A DNA stretch of 5,776 nucleotides from an uncultured Brevibacterium sp. (GTDB taxonomy: Bacteria > Actinomycetota > Actinomycetes > Actinomycetales > Brevibacteriaceae), in NCBI GenBank assembly GCA_902489185.1, contig CABTZC010000143.1, positions 1 to 5,776 on the forward strand. The letters run 5' to 3'. Below, piece after piece: positions 1-5,251 of this stretch; within the stretch, counting starts at the first letter, position 1; each line of letters begins with the position of its first letter. Both the position numbers and the translations under genes were made by a program. The notes beneath the pieces were generated by a model. The model saw only the letters and a list, made by a program, of their open reading frames with translations. It did not search any database and was not told the DNA's origin.

Positions 1-386
1 CTTTGTATCACGCGGCTATTTCACACGCGGCCAATCACACGGTGGTGATCTTGAGCCAAGCGCTGGAACTTTTGGCGAGTGTGGGGCTGGAGAATCCGGC
101 TCAGGTTCTTCACTCTCTTGTCGACGCGAGTGTGAACAACACCTTGCAGTCCGGTCCCAGTGCGCTCACTGGCCCGGTCTCTCGTGGGGACATTGGAACT
201 GTCGAAGCGCACTTGAGTGCCTTGGCTGAGTTCAGCCTGGCCCAGGAAGGCGTGGCTACCCGTGACACGTATGTGGCCTTGGCGCGCGCAACCGTTGCTC
301 GTGCTCTCACCAACGGCACGATCACTGACGTGCAGGCGACCGATTTGCTGGACTTATTGCAGTCGTCGAGTGCCGATCCCAAATAG
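1..386 (+). CDS. Rossmann-like/DUF2520 domain protein, C-terminal part (5' truncated by window edge)
   Basis: This is the C-terminal helical domain (about 127 residues) of a protein whose N-terminal Rossmann fold lies upstream of the window. The reading frame is open from the first bases; the TTG at 3-5 is best read as an internal leucine, giving LYHAA, typical of the DUF2520 domain. The visible part also has the family signature ALTGPVSRGD (residues 54-63 of the visible part) followed by a helix-rich tail, and ends at TAG 384-386. The family resembles ketopantoate reductase and other NAD(P)-binding enzymes in fold. In mycobacteria it is encoded next to panC (Rv3603c beside Rv3602c), so a link to pantothenate metabolism has been suspected, but I know of no firm biochemical function. 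Here it is followed directly by lysS. The family call is fairly secure; the function is unknown. Confidence 0.85.
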   Translation, partial: LYHAAISHAANHTVVILSQALELLASVGLENPAQVLHSLVDASVNNTLQSGPSALTGPVSRGDIGTVEAHLSALAEFSLAQEGVATRDTYVALARATVARALTNGTITDVQATDLLDLLQSSSADPK

Positions 387-407
387 GAGCTGAACATATA
401 AACGCGG

Positions 408-413
408 TAGCCT
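408..413 (+). promoter_or_regulatory. Putative -10 element (TAGCCT) of a leaderless lysS promoter
   Basis: TAGCCT fits the actinobacterial -10 pattern TANNNT and ends 6 nt before the lysS ATG, so transcription would begin at or very near the A of the start codon. The only Shine-Dalgarno-like sequence, AGGAG at 385-389, lies 30 nt upstream, too far to serve this start. No convincing -35 hexamer is visible at 17-18 nt spacing, which is common for such promoters. Two other genes in the window share the same arrangement. Confidence 0.5.
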
Positions 414-419
414 AAGACC

Positions 420-1922
420 ATGCCTACCGATCACGAAGAACACCTCGACCCTGAACAGTTGCGCATCCGCAAAGAAAAGCGTCAGCGCATGCTCGATGCA
501 GGTGGTGAAGCGTACCCCGTTTCTGTTGCACGCACCCACACGCTGAAGGAAATCCGCCAGGCTTATCCGCACTTGGAAGCTGGAGAAGAAACCGACGACC
601 GTGCCGGCGTCGTTGGTCGTGTTGTGTTCTTCCGCAACACCGGAAAGCTCTGCTTTGTGACCTTGCAGTCAGGTGACGGCACCCGTCTGCAAGGAATGCT
701 GTCTCTTGCCGAGGTGGGTCAAGAGGCACTAGACGCCTGGAAAGCTGACGTCGACTTGGGCGACATTGTTTTCCTGGAAGGGCGCGTGATCTGTTCGAAG
801 CGCGGCGAGCTGTCGATCTTTGCTTCCCGATGGGAAATGGCGGCCAAGGCGATTCGTCCGCTTCCTCCACAGCACACGGAACTGGGCGACGAAGGGCGCA
901 TGCGCCAGCGGTACCTGGACCTGATCATGCGCGAAGACGCACGCAAAACGGTGCAGATTCGTTCGAACGTCATGAAATCATTGCGCAAAACATTCGACGA
1001 ACGCGGGTTCCTTGAAATTGAAACCCCTATGTTGCAGACAATTCCATCGGGTGCTGCTGCACGCCCATTCTCTACGCACATGAATGCGTACGACATGGAA
1101 CTGTATTTGCGTATTGCTCCGGAACTTTTCCTCAAGCGCGCTGTTGTGGGTGGACTGGAAAAGGTTTTTGAAATTAACCGCAACTTCCGAAACGAAGGCG
1201 CTGATTCCACTCACTCACCGGAATTCGCAATGCTTGAAGCGTATGAAGCGTACGGTGATTATTCGACAATCGGGGAATTAACCAAAAAGCTTGTTCAGAA
1301 TGCAGCGGTAGAGGCGACTGGTTCCTTGCAGGTGACGCTGGCCGACGGAACCGAATACGACTTCGGTGGCGAGTGGGCTACCGTCAGCATGTACGAAACG
1401 CTTTCCGAAGAGTGTGGTGAGACTGTGACACCTGAAACCACGGTCGACGAACTGCTAGCGATTGCTAAAAAGTGCGACATCGACGTGGAAGGTGTTTTCC
1501 GCGGACACGGAAAGCTCGTGGAAGAAATGTGGGAACACTTCTATCAAGACAAGCTGTGGGCACCCACGTTTGTCACCGACTTCCCTGTCGACACCTCGCC
1601 ATTGGTGCGTGAACACCGCGACAAACCGGGCGTTGTCGAGAAGTGGGATCTCTACGTACGTGGATTTGAACTGGCTACCGGATATTCGGAGCTCGTGGAC
1701 CCAGTCATCCAGCGGGAGCGCTTTGCAACGCAGATGCGTAACGCCGCAAAGGGTGACGACGAAGCGATGCCTTTGGACGAAGATTTCCTCACGGCAATGG
1801 AATTCGGAATGCCTCCTACGGGAGGAATGGGAATGGGAATCGACCGACTTCTCATGGCTCTTACCGGTTTGGGAATTCGAGAAACAATTCTTTTCCCACT
1901 CGTGAAGCCAATCGAAAATTAG
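420..1922 (+). CDS. lysS: Lysyl-tRNA synthetase, class II
   Basis: This 500-residue cytoplasmic enzyme charges tRNA-Lys with lysine using ATP. The N-terminal OB-fold anticodon-binding domain spans about residues 62-147 (GRVVFFRNTGK). The class II catalytic core follows: motif 1 around 197-217 (FLEIETPMLQ, then SGAAARPF), motif 2 at RNFRNEG 254-260 with the downstream THSPEFAMLEAY stretch, and motif 3 at GMGMGIDRLLMALTG near the C-terminus with the ATP-binding Arg at 476. FELATGYSELVDP (416-428) is the typical lysine-site segment. Length matches bacterial LysRS, without the N-terminal membrane domain of the fused LysX form. The start at 420 is set by an in-frame TAG at 408-410, and the first upstream-most ATG gives the usual acidic/basic N-terminus. 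One oddity is Ser at 210, where most homologues have the first Gly of a GGA(x)ARPF motif. It is probably transcribed from its own leaderless promoter. Confidence 0.98.
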   Translation: MPTDHEEHLDPEQLRIRKEKRQRMLDAGGEAYPVSVARTHTLKEIRQAYPHLEAGEETDDRAGVVGRVVFFRNTGKLCFVTLQSGDGTRLQGMLSLAEVGQEALDAWKADVDLGDIVFLEGRVICSKRGELSIFASRWEMAAKAIRPLPPQHTELGDEGRMRQRYLDLIMREDARKTVQIRSNVMKSLRKTFDERGFLEIETPMLQTIPSGAAARPFSTHMNAYDMELYLRIAPELFLKRAVVGGLEKVFEINRNFRNEGADSTHSPEFAMLEAYEAYGDYSTIGELTKKLVQNAAVEATGSLQVTLADGTEYDFGGEWATVSMYETLSEECGETVTPETTVDELLAIAKKCDIDVEGVFRGHGKLVEEMWEHFYQDKLWAPTFVTDFPVDTSPLVREHRDKPGVVEKWDLYVRGFELATGYSELVDPVIQRERFATQMRNAAKGDDEAMPLDEDFLTAMEFGMPPTGGMGMGIDRLLMALTGLGIRETILFPLVKPIEN

Positions 1923-1956
1923 TAATTCCTGAAAATAAAGACGGAAGTCCAAGCGC

Positions 1957-1962
1957 TAGGAT
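1957..1962 (+). promoter_or_regulatory. Putative -10 element (TAGGAT) of a leaderless promoter before the small membrane protein gene
   Basis: TAGGAT matches TANNNT and ends 5 nt before the GTG at 1968, which places the expected start of transcription on the start codon. GGAAG at 1943-1947 is about 20 nt from the GTG, too far for a normal Shine-Dalgarno. No clear -35 element is seen. If real, this promoter also feeds lsr2, because the small gene overlaps it. Confidence 0.5.
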
Positions 1963-1967
1963 AGACA

Positions 1968-2201
1968 GTGGAATACATTAAAGTATTGCTTCCTTCGATC
2001 GTTGTCGGATTGATTTTTTGGTACGTAATTCGTGCCATTATTCGATCGGACAGCATCGAGCGCAAACAAATGGATAAGTATTACGCTCAGCTAGCTGAAT
2101 CTGAAGGAGCTTCACCGGCACGTTCAGGCTCCCACAGGGATCAGGCTGACCAATCGGAAGGTGACTCACATGGCGCGCACGATGAAGGTCGTTCTCACTG
2201 A
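1968..2201 (+). CDS. Small single-span membrane protein of unknown function, overlapping lsr2
   Basis: I do not recognise a named family. The 77-residue product begins MEYIKVLLPS and has one hydrophobic segment at about residues 5-25 (VLLPSIVVGLIFWYVIRAII), followed by a charged region (RSDSIERKQMDKYY, about 26-39) and a hydrophilic, Ser/Gln/His-containing tail (H56, H68, H71, H77). The positive residues after the span suggest the N-terminus is outside and the tail in the cytoplasm. The GTG start is the first possible one, since TAG at 1962-1964 closes the frame upstream, and the TAGGAT hexamer supports it. The last 32 nt overlap lsr2 in a different frame, and the lsr2 ribosome site lies inside this gene, so translation of the two may be coupled. 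Coding nature is supported by the start context, the clean membrane segment and the tight fit between lysS and lsr2. The tail near lsr2 looks unconstrained. Confidence 0.75.
   Translation: MEYIKVLLPSIVVGLIFWYVIRAIIRSDSIERKQMDKYYAQLAESEGASPARSGSHRDQADQSEGDSHGAHDEGRSH
2156..2163 (+). promoter_or_regulatory. Shine-Dalgarno for lsr2 (GGAAGGTG), decides the ATG start at 2170
   Basis: GGAAGGTG closely resembles AGGAGGTG and ends 6 nt before the ATG at 2170. A GTG at 2161 is in the lsr2 frame but lies inside this ribosome site, so it is unlikely to be the start. The site lies within the upstream small membrane protein gene. Confidence 0.7.
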
Positions 2202-2496
2202 CGACATTGACGGTACCCCGGCAGACGAAACTGTCGAATTTTCACTTGATGGCACTGACTTTGAAATTGAACTGAATAGCGACAACGCGGCTAAGTTCCG
2301 TAGCGCGCTTGAGCCGTATGTTGCAAAGGCGCGTCGCGTCACCGGCTCACGCGCATCCAAGAAGAAGGCATCGCCAAGCCGCTTTGATGCAACGAAGGTC
2401 AGGGATTGGGCGCGCGACAACGGGTTCGAAGTTTCAGCGCGCGGGCGGCTTTCGAGCGACGTGATCGAAGCGTATGAGCAAGCGCAGAGCAAATAG
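2170..2496 (+). CDS. lsr2: Lsr2-type nucleoid-associated protein / xenogeneic silencer
   Basis: This 108-residue Lsr2 homologue bridges AT-rich DNA and silences genes, often acquired ones, in actinobacteria, acting like H-NS. Residues 1-60 form the N-terminal dimerisation domain (MKVVLTDDIDG, then the strand-rich VEFSLDGTDFEIEL). A basic linker follows (RRVTGSRASKKKASPSR, about 55-71). The C-terminal DNA-binding domain (about 74-105) contains VRDWARDNGFEVSARGR, with the minor-groove-binding RGR at 91-93 and the helix SSDVIEAYEQA. The length agrees with mycobacterial Lsr2 (about 112). ATG 2170 is preferred over GTG 2161 because of its Shine-Dalgarno and because homologues start MA(K/R). Its position between lysS and clpC is conserved in mycobacteria. 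It overlaps the small upstream gene by 32 nt. Confidence 0.96.
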   Translation: MARTMKVVLTDDIDGTPADETVEFSLDGTDFEIELNSDNAAKFRSALEPYVAKARRVTGSRASKKKASPSRFDATKVRDWARDNGFEVSARGRLSSDVIEAYEQAQSK

Positions 2497-2516
2497 GTAG
2501 AGCAAGCAACACAAAA

Positions 2517-2554
2517 TTTCGCCATCAGCCGAACTGTTTCGGCTGATGGCGAAA
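2517..2554. repeat. Perfect 17-bp inverted repeat with 4-nt loop between lsr2 and clpC (candidate terminator)
   Basis: The left arm TTTCGCCATCAGCCGAA (2517-2533) and its exact reverse complement at 2538-2554 are separated by CTGT. The stem would be strong in RNA. It starts 20 nt after the lsr2 stop, the right place for an lsr2 terminator. However, no T-run follows on the plus strand (the sequence continues CTGCAAATAAAA), whereas read on the minus strand the stem is followed by TTTTGTGTT. Actinobacterial terminators often lack a U-tail, so a plus-strand role remains possible. A protein-binding palindrome or a block to antisense transcription are the alternatives. Confidence 0.6.
2541..2551 (+). 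promoter_or_regulatory. ClgR-like operator upstream of clpC (weak)
   Basis: GGCTGATGGCG matches the ClgR operator core as I recall it (CGCYNANRGCG, C. glutamicum) at 10 of 11 positions; only the first base differs. ClgR is the actinobacterial activator of clpC and clpP genes. The site lies about 65 nt before the clpC start codon. It is entirely inside the right arm of the inverted repeat, so the match may be a by-product of the hairpin. No clgR gene is in the window. Confidence 0.3.
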
Positions 2555-2582
2555 CTGCAAATAAAACACTGGCCCGCATGGT

Positions 2583-2588
2583 TACAGT
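2583..2588 (+). promoter_or_regulatory. Possible -10 element (TACAGT) for clpC
   Basis: TACAGT fits TANNNT and would start transcription near 2595, leaving a leader of about 21 nt that carries the AGGAGG ribosome site. No recognisable -35 hexamer sits 17 nt upstream, as might be expected for an activator-dependent promoter. The match is short and could be chance. Confidence 0.3.
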
Positions 2589-2605
2589 CTTAGAAATCCA
2601 GAAAC

Positions 2606-2611
2606 AGGAGG
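2606..2611 (+). promoter_or_regulatory. Shine-Dalgarno for clpC (AGGAGG)
   Basis: A perfect AGGAGG ends 4 nt before ATG 2616, a slightly short but usable spacing. It fixes the start codon, which also yields the conserved N-terminus MFERFTDRARR. This contrasts with the apparently leaderless lysS and argA starts. Confidence 0.85.
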
Positions 2612-2615
2612 GCAA

Positions 2616-5228
2616 ATGTTTGAACGGTTTACAGATCGTGCCCGTCGAGTCATCGTGCTGGCACAGGAAGAAGCCAAGCTTCTTAAGCACAACTACATCG
2701 GAACCGAACACATTCTTTTGGGGCTCATTCACGAAGGTGAAGGAATCGCTGCCAAAGCACTCGAAGGAATGGACATTTCCCTCGAGGGCGTACGCGAACA
2801 GGTAGTCGACATCATTGGTGAGGGCCAGCAGGCTCCCACCGGACACATTCCTTTCACCCCGCGTGCAAAGAAGGTGCTGGAGCTCAGCCTGCGGGAAGCC
2901 CTACAGTTGGGTCACACCTACATCGGTACCGAGCACATTCTTTTGGGGCTCATTCGCGAAGGTGAAGGCGTTGCCGCCCAGGTGCTCGTGAAACTGGGCG
3001 CCGACCTCGGCCGGGTGCGACAAGAAGTCATCAAACTCATTTCCGGTTACCAGGGCAAAGAACCTGCTTCCACCGGTGCGCGAGAAGAAGGGACGCCGTC
3101 TGGCTCGCTGGTTCTTGACCAGTTCGGACGTAACCTCACCGCAGCAGCTCGGGAAGGCAAGCTGGACCCGGTCATTGGTCGTGAAGAGCAGATGGAACGC
3201 GTCATGCAAGTGCTGTCGCGTAGGACCAAAAACAACCCTGTTCTCATCGGTGAACCCGGTGTAGGTAAGACAGCTGTTGTTGAAGGACTTGCGCAGGCGA
3301 TCGTGGCAGGTGACGTTCCCGAAACCCTCAAAGACAAGCAACTCTACACCTTGGACTTGGGGTCACTCGTTGCAGGCTCCCGCTACCGCGGTGACTTTGA
3401 AGAGCGCCTCAAGAAGGTCCTCAAGGAAATCCGCACGCGTGGAGACATCGTTCTGTTCATTGACGAAATCCACACCCTGGTGGGTGCAGGTGCGGCCGAA
3501 GGTGCGATTGACGCCGCGTCGATCCTCAAGCCAATGCTGGCCCGTGGTGAACTCCAAACAATCGGTGCCACCACGTTGGACGAGTACCGAAAGAACATCG
3601 AAAAGGACGCGGCTCTGGAACGCCGTTTCCAGCCCATCCAGGTGCCTGAACCTTCGCTTGAAATCGCTGTTCAGATTCTGCGTGGACTCCGTGACCAGTA
3701 CGAAAACCACCACAAGGTGACCATCACCGACGGTGCACTGGAAGCAGCGGTCAACCTTTCCGACCGCTACATCAACGACCGCTACCTGCCTGACAAGGCG
3801 ATTGACCTCATTGACGAAGCTGGTGCCAAACTGCGCATCACTCGCATGAGCGAACCGCAAGAGATCAAGGATCTCAACGAGAAGATCGCAGAAGCTCGCA
3901 AGCGCAAAGAAGTTGCAATCGACAAGCAGAACTTTGAACTCGCAGCTGATGAACGCAACACTGAGATGGAGCTCACCAAGGAACGTGACAAGGCCGAAAA
4001 GGCGTGGCGTTCAGGTGCCCAGGGTGGCGGAGCGATCGTTGACGAAGAACTGATCGCCGAGGTTTTGGCTAAGGCCACGGGTATCCCAGTGTTCAAGCTG
4101 ACGGAAGAAGAGTCGTCGCGACTTCTGCGCATGGAAGACGAACTGCACAAGCGCATCATTGGTCAAAACGATGCGATCAAGTCGGTATCGCGGGCGATCC
4201 GCCGTACTCGCGCTGGTCTGAAAGACCCCAAGCGTCCGTCCGGTTCGTTCATCTTCGCCGGACCTACCGGTGTGGGTAAGACGGAGCTCGCTAAGGCTCT
4301 TGCCGAATTCTTGTTCGGTGATGAGTCTGCGCTCATCAGCCTGGACATGAGTGAGTTCTCTGAGAAGCACACTGTGTCGCGTCTGTTCGGTTCGCCTCCG
4401 GGATACGTGGGATACGAAGAAGGTGGGCAGCTCACCGAGAAGGTGCGCCGTCGTCCGTTCTCGATCGTGCTGTTCGACGAGGTCGAAAAGGCCCACGCAG
4501 ACATCTTCAACTCACTGTTGCAGATCCTGGAAGACGGTCGTCTGACGGACTCGCAGGGTCGTGAGGTGGACTTCAAGAACACCATCATCATCATGACCAC
4601 GAACCTGGGTACGCGCGACATCAACCGTGGAACCCCCATGGGCTTCCAGGCTGACAACGACACGGCCACCAGTTATGACCGCATGAAGCAAAAGGTCAAC
4701 GAAGAGCTCAAGCAGCACTTCCGTCCTGAGTTCCTCAACCGTGTCGACGACACGATTGTGTTCCCGCAGCTTCAGAAGGACGAAATCGTCAAGATTGTGG
4801 ACCTGTTCTTGACCCGTTTGGACACGCGTCTTGCTGACCAGGGCATGAGCATCACGGTTTCTGACGAGGCTAAGAACGCTCTTGCTGACCGTGGATTCGA
4901 CCCAGTTTTGGGTGCGCGTCCACTGCGTCGCACAATCCAGCAGGACATTGAAGATCCGCTGTCGGAAAAAATCCTGTTCAACGAGTTGCACTCGGGACAG
5001 CGCATCTACGTCGACGTGGAAGGCGAAGGGCCACTGGCCACGTTCACCTTCCGTGGCGAAATGGACGACCGTGTGCTCACACGTTCCAAGGACGAAAAGG
5101 ACAACACGGGCGCGATCCCGGAAGCTGGCCTTGCGAACGAAGAAGCTGGCAAGCCGGACGTCACGGATAACACTGACGGTGCCGGTGGAAAAGCGGTAGC
5201 ACAGGCTAACCAAACGACCGAAGAATAA
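2616..5228 (+). CDS. clpC: ClpC-type AAA+ ATPase, unfoldase of the Clp protease
   Basis: This 870-residue Hsp100 unfoldase uses ATP to unfold substrates and feed them to ClpP in the cytoplasm. The N-domain (1-145) has two Clp repeats built around YIGTEHILLGLI (27-38 and 102-113). AAA1 has Walker A GEPGVGKT 212-219, Walker B VLFIDE 279-284 and arginine fingers at R336/R337. A short middle region holds a UVR-type coiled segment (about 414-450), marking ClpC rather than ClpB. AAA2 has Walker A GPTGVGKT 549-556, Walker B IVLFDE 617-622, the MGF loop for ClpP docking (675-677), FLNR with R709, and sensor-2 GARPL 766-770. All catalytic residues are present. Residues from about 812 form an acidic, low-complexity tail, making the protein somewhat longer than M. 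tuberculosis ClpC1 (848). Phe2 and Phe80, which contact cyclomarin in ClpC1 as I recall, are conserved. Regulation may be by ClgR, judged from a weak upstream site. Confidence 0.98.
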   Translation: MFERFTDRARRVIVLAQEEAKLLKHNYIGTEHILLGLIHEGEGIAAKALEGMDISLEGVREQVVDIIGEGQQAPTGHIPFTPRAKKVLELSLREALQLGHTYIGTEHILLGLIREGEGVAAQVLVKLGADLGRVRQEVIKLISGYQGKEPASTGAREEGTPSGSLVLDQFGRNLTAAAREGKLDPVIGREEQMERVMQVLSRRTKNNPVLIGEPGVGKTAVVEGLAQAIVAGDVPETLKDKQLYTLDLGSLVAGSRYRGDFEERLKKVLKEIRTRGDIVLFIDEIHTLVGAGAAEGAIDAASILKPMLARGELQTIGATTLDEYRKNIEKDAALERRFQPIQVPEPSLEIAVQILRGLRDQYENHHKVTITDGALEAAVNLSDRYINDRYLPDKAIDLIDEAGAKLRITRMSEPQEIKDLNEKIAEARKRKEVAIDKQNFELAADERNTEMELTKERDKAEKAWRSGAQGGGAIVDEELIAEVLAKATGIPVFKLTEEESSRLLRMEDELHKRIIGQNDAIKSVSRAIRRTRAGLKDPKRPSGSFIFAGPTGVGKTELAKALAEFLFGDESALISLDMSEFSEKHTVSRLFGSPPGYVGYEEGGQLTEKVRRRPFSIVLFDEVEKAHADIFNSLLQILEDGRLTDSQGREVDFKNTIIIMTTNLGTRDINRGTPMGFQADNDTATSYDRMKQKVNEELKQHFRPEFLNRVDDTIVFPQLQKDEIVKIVDLFLTRLDTRLADQGMSITVSDEAKNALADRGFDPVLGARPLRRTIQQDIEDPLSEKILFNELHSGQRIYVDVEGEGPLATFTFRGEMDDRVLTRSKDEKDNTGAIPEAGLANEEAGKPDVTDNTDGAGGKAVAQANQTTEE
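2694..2743 (+). repeat. First copy of a 50-bp direct repeat in the ClpC N-domain
   Basis: This copy encodes residues 27-43 (YIGTEHILLGLI and following residues) and matches 2919-2968 at 47 of 50 positions, 225 nt apart, in the same frame. The protein repeat is a normal part of the Clp N-domain; the near-identity of synonymous positions is the unusual part. Confidence 0.9.
2919..2968 (+). repeat. Second copy of the 50-bp direct repeat in the ClpC N-domain
   Basis: This copy encodes residues 102-118. It differs from the first copy at three positions: GGT for GGA, GAG for GAA, and CGC (Arg) for CAC (His). Similarity falls sharply on both sides of the 50-bp block. Confidence 0.9.
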
Positions 5229-5235
5229 GAGGATC

Positions 5236-5241
5236 TAGCAT
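5236..5241 (+). promoter_or_regulatory. Putative -10 element (TAGCAT) of a leaderless argA promoter
   Basis: TAGCAT fits TANNNT and ends 6 nt before GTG 5248, the same geometry as in front of lysS. It lies in the 19-nt gap after clpC. Its TAG is also an in-frame stop, so the argA frame cannot extend further upstream. The competing reading is read-through from clpC, with AGAGGA at 5228-5233 acting as a ribosome site. Confidence 0.45.
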
Positions 5242-5251
5242 GGGTGTGTGA
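5240..5251 (+). other. Possible three-codon leader ORF (ATG GGT GTG TGA) overlapping the argA start
   Basis: The ATG at 5240 lies 6 nt after AGAGGA (5228-5233), an ideal spacing. The ORF encodes Met-Gly-Val and its TGA overlaps the GTG of argA as GTGA, a classic stop-start arrangement for coupled translation. It could equally be chance in such a short stretch, and the ATG lies partly within the putative -10 hexamer. Confidence 0.25.

Noticed and set aside
3..5. TTG at 3-5 as the start codon of the first gene
   Set aside because: LYHAA is an internal motif of the DUF2520 domain, and no Rossmann domain would be present if translation began here. The gene is cut by the window edge.
1455..1952. 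Minus-strand open frame of 165 codons over the end of lysS
   Set aside because: It is antisense to conserved LysRS motif 3 sequence and His/Ser-rich, as expected for a shadow frame.
1923..1967. Possible terminator after lysS
   Set aside because: No stem of useful length is visible in the 45-nt gap; only the TAGGAT hexamer stands out.
2161..2169. GTG at 2161 as an upstream start for lsr2 (three extra residues)
   Set aside because: The codon lies within the GGAAGGTG ribosome site, and homologues begin at the equivalent of ATG 2170.
2166..2846. Minus-strand open frame of 226 codons spanning lsr2, the intergenic hairpin and the start of clpC
   Set aside because: Most of it is antisense to two certain genes, and the remainder crosses the perfect inverted repeat. 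The translation has no recognisable domain.
4512..5213. Minus-strand open frame of 233 codons inside clpC
   Set aside because: It lies wholly antisense to the conserved ClpC D2 domain, has no ribosome site I can see, and its translation resembles no family. It is a shadow of the coding strand.
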